64,000 nucleotides of DNA from Porphyridium purpureum (Eukaryota > Rhodophyta > Bangiophyceae > Porphyridiales > Porphyridiaceae). Location: contig VRMN01000003.1 of the NCBI GenBank assembly GCA_008690995.1, positions 558,001 through 622,000 on the forward strand, written 5' to 3'. The notes under the pieces were generated by a model, which did no database searches, was not told the DNA's origin, and worked only from the letters and a program-made list of their open reading frames with translations. How positions within the stretch are numbered: the stretch's first letter is position 1; the number at the start of each line of letters is the position of its first letter. A program made the position numbers and the translations under genes. Below are positions 26,494 through 34,860 of this stretch, piece after piece.

Positions 26494-26880
26494 TCAATGG
26501 GCGCCGCTTGCAACGAGCCGGACAGAAACCGCGTCTGCGGGGATACCTGCAAAAGCTGCGATCACCTCGGAAACAAGCTTAAAAAGGAGGTGCCGCTCTG
26601 TCCTGAGCATCTGGATGCACGACGCACTTATCTTGACGTCGGTGGCCAGCTGGGAGACCTCACTTTGAGAGTTCCGATGCTCTGGCTGGAAGCCACCCAA
26701 TAAAATGACGAGAACATGTTGAGCGTCGATATTGAGCACCGACCCTACGCTATTCGCGAGCTCATCTGACAGCCGCTTCAATCCCGCGGCACCACCGCAA
26801 CTTCCCACGGCGTCCACTATGACACTCACCATTTCGAAACACACCTCGTGACATTCAATTGTGCTGAGCTGCGGCCACAT
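26494..26880 (-). CDS. MIF/tautomerase-superfamily-like protein lacking Pro1
   Basis: A 128-residue protein whose second half fits the MIF fold by eye: strand-helix-strand (VSVIVDAVG; LKRLSDELANSVGSVLNI; AQHVLVILLGG), then a second similar unit (VKISASCIQM; HLLFKLVSEVIAAFAGIPAD; AVSVRLVA). The spacing agrees with macrophage migration inhibitory factor and D-dopachrome tautomerase. In those, a catalytic proline follows the initiator Met. Here the candidate starts are Met1 (followed by Trp-Pro) and Met17 (ATG at 26832, followed by Val just before strand 1), so the N-terminal proline is absent from strand 1. Non-catalytic MIF-like proteins are known in plants. The family assignment is moderate because overall identity is low. 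Confidence 0.55.
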   Translation of the reverse strand: MWPQLSTIECHEVCFEMVSVIVDAVGSCGGAAGLKRLSDELANSVGSVLNIDAQHVLVILLGGFQPEHRNSQSEVSQLATDVKISASCIQMLRTERHLLFKLVSEVIAAFAGIPADAVSVRLVASGAH

Positions 26881-27047
26881 TTGCCACCGAGATTCGTCTC
26901 CCCTTCAAGCTGTTTTGAGTTGTTTTTTTAAGAAAGCCCCGCATGCTTTTGGCGCGTAAGGTTGCACAAGTTTGAAGAGGTCCGTGAGTGGGTTGGTCCT
27001 GGGTAAGGATTTCCGAATCTCGAGTGGCTGGACTTGGGATCGAGGGC

Positions 27048-29249
27048 ATGGCACCAAAACGAGCGGCACCCGTGCCCGGGTTGGGCGCGCCAAGGAAGCG
27101 GGCGAACAAGCAGGACGTCCGCATGCAACAGAGCAAGCTCAAGTTTCGGTCCCCGGCAGAGTTTTTCGCGGAGAACAAGAACATTGCTGGGTTCGATAAT
27201 GCCGGCAAGTCGCTGTATACAACAGTCAGGGAGTTTGTAGAGAATGGGCTCGATGCTGCCGAGGCAGTGCACGTTTTGCCGGACATCTTGATTAAGATCG
27301 AGGAGCTGTCTGTTCATATGTACCAGCAGCTCACCAAGACATCGCACCAGGAAAAGGTGCTGGATCCTACGCTGTATAAGGAACACGTCGAGCAGAAAAG
27401 GGCCAAAGGTATTGCTGCCAAAAATAAGAAGAAGGCAGGATCGCAAATGCAGGAGAAGGACGAAGTTGATGATACCTTAAGTGATGATGTGCCACTCAGA
27501 GCCGGCAGCAAAAGTGGGACGGCGGCGGCCGCGACCGCGGGGGACGCAGACGCAGCTTACTTACCTAGTAACATGTTTCGCATAACTGTGACAGACAATG
27601 GGTCCGGCATGCCACACGAATCGATCCCGCAAATGATGGGTCGCGTGCTGGCGGGAACCAAGTACTGCGTCCGCCAGAACCGTGGCAAGTTTGGGCTGGG
27701 TTCGAAAATGGCATTGATTTGGAGCAAGATGAGTACAGGGCTTCCTATTGAAATTTGGTCGCAACAGCGCGGCCAGAAGCAGTACTCGCATGTGATCTTG
27801 GACATAGATATCACGAACAACGCGCCGAATGTGATAGAGCAAACGCGTCATTCGGCGAACGAGTCTACCCCTTTCTTTCCGTCCGGGCACGGCACGACTG
27901 TGAGTTTGATAATCGAAGGGAACTGGACTTCTTATCGCTCCAAAATTGTACAGTACACGCGACAAATGGCTGTGATTACTCCCTACGCCGAATTTAAGCT
28001 TCAATTTATCGCCGGTTCGCGAATGGCGGAGCAGGACTCGCGTTCTTTTTCGGTTGTCTTCCAGCGACGTGCCGACAAAATGCCGCCACAAGCTCAGGAA
28101 GTGAAGCATCATCCTAGTTCGGTAAATCAGCTGCTCATCAAGCAGCTCATTGACCAACTCAGCGAAAGCAAGCAACAATCGATGTGCACTGTTGATTTTC
28201 TGCACAAGGAGTTTAGCAATATTGACCGCAAGCTCGCGGAAAGGTTGGGTCTGGAGCTTGGTGAGGAATTGGCTGACAAATGTTTGGAGGCGCTCGATGT
28301 GGATGATATCCGCCGGCTCGATACGCTGCTCAAAGCCGCACACTTTGACCCACCCGACGGCAATTGCCTGAGTCCTGCTGGTGAGTACAACTTGAGGCTG
28401 GGAGTTCTCAAGGAGATCCGACCCGAGCTGATCGCGACACACGCAGAACCTGCCGAGGCATTCGAGGGACATCCATTCATCGTGGAGGTAGCGGTATCGC
28501 TAGGAGGTGTTTCCATAAAACCTGGCATTACAGTGCACCGCTTTGCCAACCGCATTCCGCTGCTTTTTGAAGCAGGCAACGACGTGGTGACTAAGACTGT
28601 GCTCAAAAATATTCCTTGGAGCACGTATAAGATCTCGACGACCAACGATCGCATCGGTGTTTTTGTGAGTATCGTGAGTACAAAGATTCCCTTCAAGGGT
28701 ACGGGCAAGGAGTACATTGGCGATGACGCCACAGAGATCCGGCAATGCGTGCGGCGCGCTATCATGCAATGCTGTATTCAGCTGAGAAGCAAGATCAGCC
28801 GCCGGAGCGAACTAAAGGACCAAGCTGACCGCAGGCGCAATCTGATCAAGTATGTGCCAAACGTGGCGCGCGCCCTGAGCAGTCTGTGGAACGCAGTATC
28901 AATAGACGCTTCGACGCAGGAGGATGAAGACCTTCAGGCGCCAGATATTCGTAAGTGGGTGCAGACACCTCCGACCGAGAAGCAGCTCGCTCAGCAGCTG
29001 CTACGCAGTGTAGAGAAGCAGGATCTTGCGGACGCGTTGGAGCAGCAGCAGGCGGTAGCTGCGGACGGCATTGGCGGGCGCGGGAGAACGAAGGACCTGG
29101 CAGAGGCCATACTTTTGCTCCCCGTGCCGCGCGCCACGTCGAACGCGCTATTCGCGTGCTTTCCAACCTCTGTTGATGTGGACGGGAAGGAGAAACCAGG
29201 CGGCAGCTGTAGCGTATTGCTTCTCAAGCGCCTCGCTGTTGGTTTGTGA
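27048..29249 (+). CDS. TOP6B: DNA topoisomerase VI subunit B
   Basis: GHKL-ATPase subunit of type IIB topoisomerase, which works with the Spo11-like A subunit; in plants it is required for endoreduplication. The Bergerat fold motifs are intact: REFVENGLDAAEA at about 61-73 (Asn and Asp contacts), VTDNGSGMP at about 181-189 and the lid GKFGLGSKMALIWS at about 213-226. The H2TH-like segment and transducer follow, with the switch lysine region near FANRIPLLFEAGNDV and NDRIGVFVSIVSTKIPFKGTGKEYIG. A Lys/Ala-rich insertion of about 80 residues splits the ATPase domain between motifs I and II (about 95-175). Start: first ATG at 27048 (733 residues); the frame extends upstream to a GTG. Confidence 0.95.
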   Translation: MAPKRAAPVPGLGAPRKRANKQDVRMQQSKLKFRSPAEFFAENKNIAGFDNAGKSLYTTVREFVENGLDAAEAVHVLPDILIKIEELSVHMYQQLTKTSHQEKVLDPTLYKEHVEQKRAKGIAAKNKKKAGSQMQEKDEVDDTLSDDVPLRAGSKSGTAAAATAGDADAAYLPSNMFRITVTDNGSGMPHESIPQMMGRVLAGTKYCVRQNRGKFGLGSKMALIWSKMSTGLPIEIWSQQRGQKQYSHVILDIDITNNAPNVIEQTRHSANESTPFFPSGHGTTVSLIIEGNWTSYRSKIVQYTRQMAVITPYAEFKLQFIAGSRMAEQDSRSFSVVFQRRADKMPPQAQEVKHHPSSVNQLLIKQLIDQLSESKQQSMCTVDFLHKEFSNIDRKLAERLGLELGEELADKCLEALDVDDIRRLDTLLKAAHFDPPDGNCLSPAGEYNLRLGVLKEIRPELIATHAEPAEAFEGHPFIVEVAVSLGGVSIKPGITVHRFANRIPLLFEAGNDVVTKTVLKNIPWSTYKISTTNDRIGVFVSIVSTKIPFKGTGKEYIGDDATEIRQCVRRAIMQCCIQLRSKISRRSELKDQADRRRNLIKYVPNVARALSSLWNAVSIDASTQEDEDLQAPDIRKWVQTPPTEKQLAQQLLRSVEKQDLADALEQQQAVAADGIGGRGRTKDLAEAILLLPVPRATSNALFACFPTSVDVDGKEKPGGSCSVLLLKRLAVGL

Positions 29250-29843
29250 GTGTATGTCAGGGCGGAACGCAGTAGAGGGGGTGCGTAGGTTCATTCTTGT
29301 GCCCTGTTTTAGAATATTTTCAATATAGGCCGAGCAGGGCACTTTTTCGTCAGAGCACATGCTGTCACCAGGTGTGGAGCGGCCACGTCGCACATGCCGG
29401 TTCGCCTTTCTGGCCTCAGGGTGTGGAAGCAGGGAAATCTGGCGGGGAGATTTGGGTCACCTCGGTCCGCCAACTCGTTTAAGGTTGGGGAACCCACCCG
29501 TCCAGAAAGGGGGGTTGAGAAAAAATGACCCAAATGGCGGTTTCGTGGGCAGGGTTCCTTATTGTGGTAAATTGTGTGACCACGGCAGCAACGGTCCATC
29601 GGTGAAGCGTCCCTTCCAGACGGGCGCCTGATCCGTGGTTGGCCTCGCGCAAGTAATCCGCCCCCGTTTTGGTATGAACGCGATGGCTGGCTGAAGACGG
29701 CAGCCAGCAGGCACCCTGGTGTGAACGCGCGTGGGTATATAGTGTCGACCTAGACACTTGGGGCACACGGGGCTGCGCAGACGGAGGCGAGGAGATGGGA
29801 GGTCGCGAGGAGGTAGGTTGGGAAACATTTCGCAGTGTCTGCA
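29250..29843. other. Intergenic region between TOP6B and the SPRY gene
   Basis: A 594-base gap between plus-strand genes. It holds the TOP6B 3' region, a run of G-rich and C-rich short blocks around 29480-29530, and the SPRY-gene promoter elements described separately. No protein-like frame and no recognisable snRNA or tRNA. Confidence 0.5.
29734..29758 (+). promoter_or_regulatory. TATA box with adjoining inverted repeat upstream of the SPRY gene
   Basis: GGTATATAG (29734-29742) lies about 100 bases before the ATG. A perfect 6-base inverted repeat, AGTGTC-GACCTA-GACACT (29741-29758), directly overlaps its downstream edge, where a regulator could compete with the basal machinery. The pattern is seen; the function is inferred. 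Confidence 0.4.
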
Positions 29844-31145
29844 ATGGACGGGCTGAAGCATTGCGTGGGACTCGAGACATGCCGCGTGCAGAGGCCCCCG
29901 CCGGAGCACGAGCTGGCTCCCAGCGGTCACGACTCGAGTGTGAACCTCGGCATTATGCATCGGCAGGTGAACGACCAGCTGTTTTACATGCGCGTGCAGA
30001 AAAACGCTTCCGCAGATACGCTGGGCTATGCGTTCCGCGTTAACCCGGAGTTTGTCAGCGAAAACTGGATCACAGGTGGCTCGGAGCTCAGGGAGTACGA
30101 GTACAAGCAAGAAGTAGTGACTTTAGAAAATGATAGCATCGAAAAGCGAGCTCTCTCGGCGGTAGACCGAGCTCGCTTGAGTTTCCCCGTGAGCCCAACC
30201 AACCTGATGTTTGCGCTCCAGAAGGCCGCATGCGATGCGGAGGGCCCTGGTCACTGTGGCGGTTTCTCGCAGGTGCGCAAGCATGAAGGTCTGACATTGA
30301 CCGCGCAAAGCCTGGTTGAGAAGCACGGCTCTTCACTTTTCTGTTCGGTGCAATCGAAACTCGCGCTGCATCGCGCGGACGGCCTAGTGCGTTACGTTGA
30401 GTTTAGCGTGCATGGAAACTCGGTCATGGAGCAAAAGTTGCCGTCAAGCAGCGAAAGGCCGGGCTGTGGCGTATGCTTTGGGCTTGCTACGGATGAACTG
30501 CAGCCGAACCGCATGCCTGGAACCAATTCGAGTTCTGTTGGTTACTATGCCACAGGTGACGTTCTTTGCGACAACTCATACTTTGGCTCGCATCCTCGTG
30601 TATTCGAGGGTGATGTGGTGGGCATGCTGGTCAAGTTTTACAAGCTGGAGTCGCCGCGCTCCTCCGCATCTCGAGTCGCTGCGGCTGCCGCTTACGCAGC
30701 CAGTAGCAGCAGCCGCGTTTTCTCCTTGTTAACATCAAGCGGGGCGTCTGGCTTAAGCAGCACATGCATTGCAGGTGACCAGATCAGCACGCGCACTTTG
30801 AATGACGACAAGAATGTTCAGTGGCTGGCTCAGGTATCGTTCTACATTAACGGCAAGCTCGCTGCGCGCGCACCACGACCACTCGCGGCTTCCTCAGACA
30901 TCCAGTTGTATCCAACCGTGTCGCTGTACCACAAAGATGTCAAGGTTTCGTTGCGCTGCTGCAAGAATGAGCTTCAGTATTTACCGCAGTCTGACATCGA
31001 GAAGAGTCTGAGCGACTCGGATGGAACTGCTTGCGTCACTCTTTGCGGTCAGACGATCGACTTCGCGAAAGCGCTGTCCCATACAGAAGAGGATTGCGAG
31101 GGCGAATCAGGCATGGCGAGCGTGCTGACCCAGGAGAGCGCCTGA
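29844..31145 (+). CDS. SPRY-domain protein
   Basis: A 433-residue protein. From about residue 190 it carries a SPRY (B30.2-like) domain: the strand series GCGVCFGLATDEL, SVGYYATGDVLCDN, FEGDVVGMLVKFYKL, VSFYINGKLAARAPRPL and QLYPTVSLYHKDVKVSLRCC matches the usual order, including the GDVVG and F-x-x-N-G motifs. A Ser/Ala-rich insertion (about 270-310, SSASRVAAAAAYAASSSSRV) splits the domain. The N-terminal part (about 30-180) has no known domain. SPRY domains bind protein partners, often in ubiquitin ligases or RNA-helicase-linked complexes; no RING, LisH or helicase part is present here. Start: ATG at 29844. Confidence 0.85.
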   Translation: MDGLKHCVGLETCRVQRPPPEHELAPSGHDSSVNLGIMHRQVNDQLFYMRVQKNASADTLGYAFRVNPEFVSENWITGGSELREYEYKQEVVTLENDSIEKRALSAVDRARLSFPVSPTNLMFALQKAACDAEGPGHCGGFSQVRKHEGLTLTAQSLVEKHGSSLFCSVQSKLALHRADGLVRYVEFSVHGNSVMEQKLPSSSERPGCGVCFGLATDELQPNRMPGTNSSSVGYYATGDVLCDNSYFGSHPRVFEGDVVGMLVKFYKLESPRSSASRVAAAAAYAASSSSRVFSLLTSSGASGLSSTCIAGDQISTRTLNDDKNVQWLAQVSFYINGKLAARAPRPLAASSDIQLYPTVSLYHKDVKVSLRCCKNELQYLPQSDIEKSLSDSDGTACVTLCGQTIDFAKALSHTEEDCEGESGMASVLTQESA

Positions 31146-31337
31146 TGTACTTTTTATTTTTATTTTTTGCCGATTGAGCTTCAGGGCTTGTATTTTACTA
31201 AACGTAGCTTTCTTGCTTGTTTGCTTTTTCCTGGTTTTAGTCTTCGTCTTCGTGCACTCTGAGACTTCGCGCACTCGCCTCTCTGAGTCCGAACATTACA
31301 AGAGCATCCACTTGAAGAACAAACAGCGGTAGAAAGC

Positions 31338-32189
31338 ATGCTTCGTTCCGCTCGTGCCGGAGACGGCGACGTGGATTGTCGCATTGCAGTGGTCACCTTG
31401 GATCGCCCGTCTCAAAGAAACGCGCTGACATCAGCGTTTTTCCGTGAGTGTCGCGACCTGTTTGAGAGCTTCAACGGCAGTGATGTACGCGCGGTCGTCA
31501 TTCGCAGTAGCGGGAGCGACTTTTGTGCAGGAATCGACCTGGAGCTTCTCGTTGACATGGCACGCCGTAGCGACGCACTTTCGTCAGGACCAGGGACAAG
31601 TGTTGCACAAGTGGCGCTCGGAATAAGCAAGGAGCTTGAAAGCATGCAAGCGGCGTTTGATGCAATTGAAAGATGCGATGCGGTCGTGGTAGCTGCGGTG
31701 CAAGGCGCATGCTTGGGATCTGGCCTGGAGCTTGTACTTGCGGCAGATATTACCGTGTGCGAGGCCGAGACGGCAACCTTTGGGCTCATTGAGCCGCGGT
31801 TGGGACTATGTGCAGATCTCGGCGGAATCCAAAGACTGGGCAGAAAGTGTTCAGCGTCCTCTGAGCTGGCTGAACTGATGTATACAGCACGAATCTTTGA
31901 CGCAGAGACGGCAGCACGGCTGGGCATCGTGTCGCGCGTGTCCAATCATGATGCATTTGCTCAAGCCATCGAAATTGCACGCCAGGTGGCTCGCCACGAT
32001 GCGCTGGGCGTTTTGGGAACGAAGCAGAATTTGCGCCTTGTACGAGACGGCCACTCCATGCAACACGCTTTGCTCCTTCAGCGACTCTGGAGTTCAAGTG
32101 CTCTGCAAAGCCCTGCGATTCTAGAACGTGGACAGCAAATGCTACAGGCTAAAAGGGAAACCACGCCGAACCGAGCGTCGAAGTTGTAG
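31338..32189 (+). CDS. ECH1: Peroxisomal delta(3,5)-delta(2,4)-dienoyl-CoA isomerase-like (crotonase family)
   Basis: Crotonase-fold enzyme for beta-oxidation of unsaturated acyl-CoA. The oxyanion segments SDFCAGIDLE and GACLGSGLELVLAADI are present, with Glu131 where rat ECH1 has an Asp, and Glu152 and Asp160 in GLIEPRLGLCADLGGIQRL align with its two catalytic acids. The ADLGGIQRL stretch and the following helices favour the dienoyl-CoA isomerase branch over enoyl-CoA hydratase. The last three residues are Ser-Lys-Leu, a classical PTS1, so import into peroxisomes is expected. Length 283, start ATG at 31338 with no N-terminal extension. The exact substrate is inferred from family likeness. 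Confidence 0.88.
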   Translation: MLRSARAGDGDVDCRIAVVTLDRPSQRNALTSAFFRECRDLFESFNGSDVRAVVIRSSGSDFCAGIDLELLVDMARRSDALSSGPGTSVAQVALGISKELESMQAAFDAIERCDAVVVAAVQGACLGSGLELVLAADITVCEAETATFGLIEPRLGLCADLGGIQRLGRKCSASSELAELMYTARIFDAETAARLGIVSRVSNHDAFAQAIEIARQVARHDALGVLGTKQNLRLVRDGHSMQHALLLQRLWSSSALQSPAILERGQQMLQAKRETTPNRASKL

Positions 32190-32251
32190 TGGCATTATCA
32201 ATGCAAGCAAGCCATCTTCATCCGCTTGTACTGCCAAGTTGTTTATGTTCT

Positions 32252-34099
32252 TTAATCCAATAGGTGCTGCCTACGATCCTGTTCCTTCAGAATGATGAAG
32301 CGGAAAACTTCATAAATCACCAAGCTAAAAGTAATCAAAAGCGGTGCGATCAAAAGGCCCTGCTGTCCAAATACAGAAAGTCCCAAAACCGAAGCAACTG
32401 TCAGCAGCTCATAGTTCAGGATACTCTTGCCAACTACCATGCGCTCTTGCACTGTTTCTAGATAATCTTCTTGATCTGACGCGTAAAACATGTGCACAAG
32501 AGGAAGAGCAGCAAATTCGACCCAGCGGCGCTGCGCAATAAGCTGCGGCGCGGAAAAACACAATGAAAATACCCAGGCAGGCGGCATGAAAGGTAACACC
32601 TGTGACAGTCCGGCCAACAATGCTGCGATAAATTCAAAGTTCAGCCCCAGGGCAGAAAATGAAATCCAAACAAACGCAACGTGCAGCATAAAGAAGCGCA
32701 TACTCACCCAGAAGATCGCCGAGATTGCACTGCGAAGATCTCTCTCGATCATATTATTCAAGCTCTTTGTAGGCAGCGGCAACATGTTCGTCAGGTAGCT
32801 GATCGCGCTGTCCTCGCTTCGAAGGAACAGAAACAGGAAGGCAAGGAAACTCCCTATCCAGCTGAGCGAGCTGATCACCTCGACGAGTTTGGAAAACCCC
32901 TTGGCGAGAAGTGTAAGACCCTTGCCAGTGTACTCCCTGGCCATGTCAAGGTACTGCTCAACATTCCCAAGCCGTTCTTTTGCGCTACCGATCAACTCCT
33001 GCACTTCTCCGACTGACCTTGGTACGTACGGTTGAAGGTTCTCATACAACTCCCGCGCCTTGTCTTTCAACAGTTCCGCATCCATCAGGGCGAGGAGTTC
33101 CGTAGCATTTGTCTGCATTCCGCCCAGCTCTGAGCCACTTGCGTTTCCACTTTGTAGCGCCAAGGGAGAGCTTGGATCTCTACCGAGTGCGGATTGCAGG
33201 CCCGCCTGCACATATGGCATCACGTCGACGCCAGTCACATTCCCAACCTGAGAGGCAATCCTTTCAATATTATGCACGTTGTCAACTACGTACGTCTGGG
33301 CCTTGTCCTGTACTTCGCCCATTTTTGCTTGTATCCATTCAACTTTGCTCGGGTCGTCCTGCACAATACGAATCAAGTACTGGGTTCCGTCTCGCGCACC
33401 GGACACGACATCGATGGCACTACCAGTCAGGAAAAGCCCAAGAAAGATGACGGCAAAACCTACAAAGGAGAGCATCGTGAGGCCCGATGCCGCGCTGTTG
33501 GGATCCACCATATGAAGCATGACCAAAATGCGCGTCACAATGACGCCGGCGGCAAGCATGGTGCCGTAGATCACGAGAACAGACACGAAGAAGGCAAAAA
33601 GTTTTGGCTGGCGGACGGCCAGAAGTATGATCACTGCCAACAGCATCAGGTGGTTTTTCCGTGACACCCAGCCAGACTTGGTCCAGCGAGCGTATTCATC
33701 GCCGTCTTCTAGGGCGCTGATACGCTTAGTTGCAGCAGTGCCGTCATCCTTTTCCCTATCATCGTCCTGCTTCTCGCGCAACTCCTCCGCGGCACACGAC
33801 GCGCTACGTGTCTTGGCGGTCTGTCTGTCGCGCTGCGATTTCGCCACCGCCGGAGCAATGACCATCAGGAACCCGTCCCGGATGCGGCGCATCGATGTAC
33901 TGACGACAGCTGCGACGAGTAGCGGAAGCATGTACGGCTCAAAGAGCGTGTAGTTATACCAGAGGATCCCGATCAGCCCGGCGCCCAGCGCGATGCCCAG
34001 CGCAACATCCAGAGCTGCCGACGACGCGCTCCAGCTCACCACATGGCGCACCAACAAGTCCAGCCCGTCATCGCGATCGCGCCCTGCCTTCCCAACCAT
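32252..34099 (-). CDS. TMEM245/AI-2E-family membrane protein
   Basis: A 615-residue polytopic membrane protein of the AI-2E transporter superfamily, eukaryotic TMEM245-like branch. About eight hydrophobic helices are seen. A first pair (LGIALGAGLIGILWYNYTLF, MLPLLVAAVVS) is followed by a charged cytosolic loop and a second cluster (HLMLLAVIILLAV, LFAFFVSVLVIYGTML, LTMLSFVGFAVIFLGLFL). Then comes a long soluble middle with helical, heptad-like character (280-440). The C-terminal cluster has the family-typical FMPPAWVFSLCFSAPQLI and VFGQQGLLIAPLLITFSLVI segments. The role is unknown; bacterial relatives are exporters. The first ATG is at 34099; the frame extends upstream through non-ATG codons. 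Confidence 0.75.
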   Translation of the reverse strand: MVGKAGRDRDDGLDLLVRHVVSWSASSAALDVALGIALGAGLIGILWYNYTLFEPYMLPLLVAAVVSTSMRRIRDGFLMVIAPAVAKSQRDRQTAKTRSASCAAEELREKQDDDREKDDGTAATKRISALEDGDEYARWTKSGWVSRKNHLMLLAVIILLAVRQPKLFAFFVSVLVIYGTMLAAGVIVTRILVMLHMVDPNSAASGLTMLSFVGFAVIFLGLFLTGSAIDVVSGARDGTQYLIRIVQDDPSKVEWIQAKMGEVQDKAQTYVVDNVHNIERIASQVGNVTGVDVMPYVQAGLQSALGRDPSSPLALQSGNASGSELGGMQTNATELLALMDAELLKDKARELYENLQPYVPRSVGEVQELIGSAKERLGNVEQYLDMAREYTGKGLTLLAKGFSKLVEVISSLSWIGSFLAFLFLFLRSEDSAISYLTNMLPLPTKSLNNMIERDLRSAISAIFWVSMRFFMLHVAFVWISFSALGLNFEFIAALLAGLSQVLPFMPPAWVFSLCFSAPQLIAQRRWVEFAALPLVHMFYASDQEDYLETVQERMVVGKSILNYELLTVASVLGLSVFGQQGLLIAPLLITFSLVIYEVFRFIILKEQDRRQHLLD

Positions 34100-34380
34100 C
34101 GTCGCGAGCGCCCCCTCCCACCTTCTCGGTGCACCCGGCTGCCACCCGCACAGCAGCAGCGTGAGACTCGCGCGCACGCGGTTGCGTTGGCTGCAACGGA
34201 GCGTCTTCAAAGTTTGCGTACAGCGGCTGAACACCCGTCGGGCCTATCCTGCGTAGCGCACGCGCAAAGGAGCGCGTTGGCGACCCGAATGTTTGTCGCA
34301 GCTGGCCAAGATGCCAGGAAGGCAGCGCGTACACTCGAAACACACGGCACAAGATCTCACATGTTCTGGGTACGCCCGAA

Positions 34381-34860
34381 ATGATCGCGCCGCTCTATGC
34401 GACACTCGCTTGCCTAATCTGCATTCTCGCCGGTCGCACGGCGTCCGAGCACCTTTGTGAATCGCTTGGCGACACACGGACCGCCTCGGCGTCCGCCTTG
34501 ACGCGCCAGAAGCCATGCAAGCGTGTGTCGGCCCGCGCTGGACCTACTGCAGCGGACATGCCTGCAGTGCCGCCGCGGGCGGAGGCACCGTTAGCCGAGC
34601 TCGCACTTGACGAGGCCCATAGTGCGCACGTGTTCAAGAACAGCCGGCCCACACACCGCATGAACCAGTACCCCGTCAGCGCACAGCAGCGTGCGCTTTG
34701 TACGACAAGAGTGCTACTTCCGTATCTGAACCCTGCGCTCGACACGGACGACCTTCGCTTCCTGATGAAGGGGATTTGCGCGTTTGGAGTGCGCATGGCG
34801 CGTAGTCATGCGTTGACTGTGCACATAATGGCTCAAAGCGTGAAGCAGTTTGGGATCTGA
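34381..34860 (+). pseudogene. Open frame upstream of the Fanzor relic, possibly its N-terminal piece
   Basis: A 159-residue frame just ahead of, and on the same strand as, the TnpB-like relic. Its first 29 residues look like a signal peptide (MIAPLYATLACLICILAG), but the C-terminal 60 residues (RVLLPYLNPALDTDDLRFLM, then AFGVRMARSHALTVHIMAQSV) form two helices like the N-terminal helical part of Fanzor proteins. It then stops. It may be an independent small secreted protein, an exon, or a truncated remnant. I favour the remnant because of position and strand. Confidence 0.35.

Noticed and set aside
27561-28472. Minus-strand 303-residue frame inside TOP6B
   Set aside because: Antisense shadow of a clearly conserved gene; Leu/His/Arg-rich, no family likeness.
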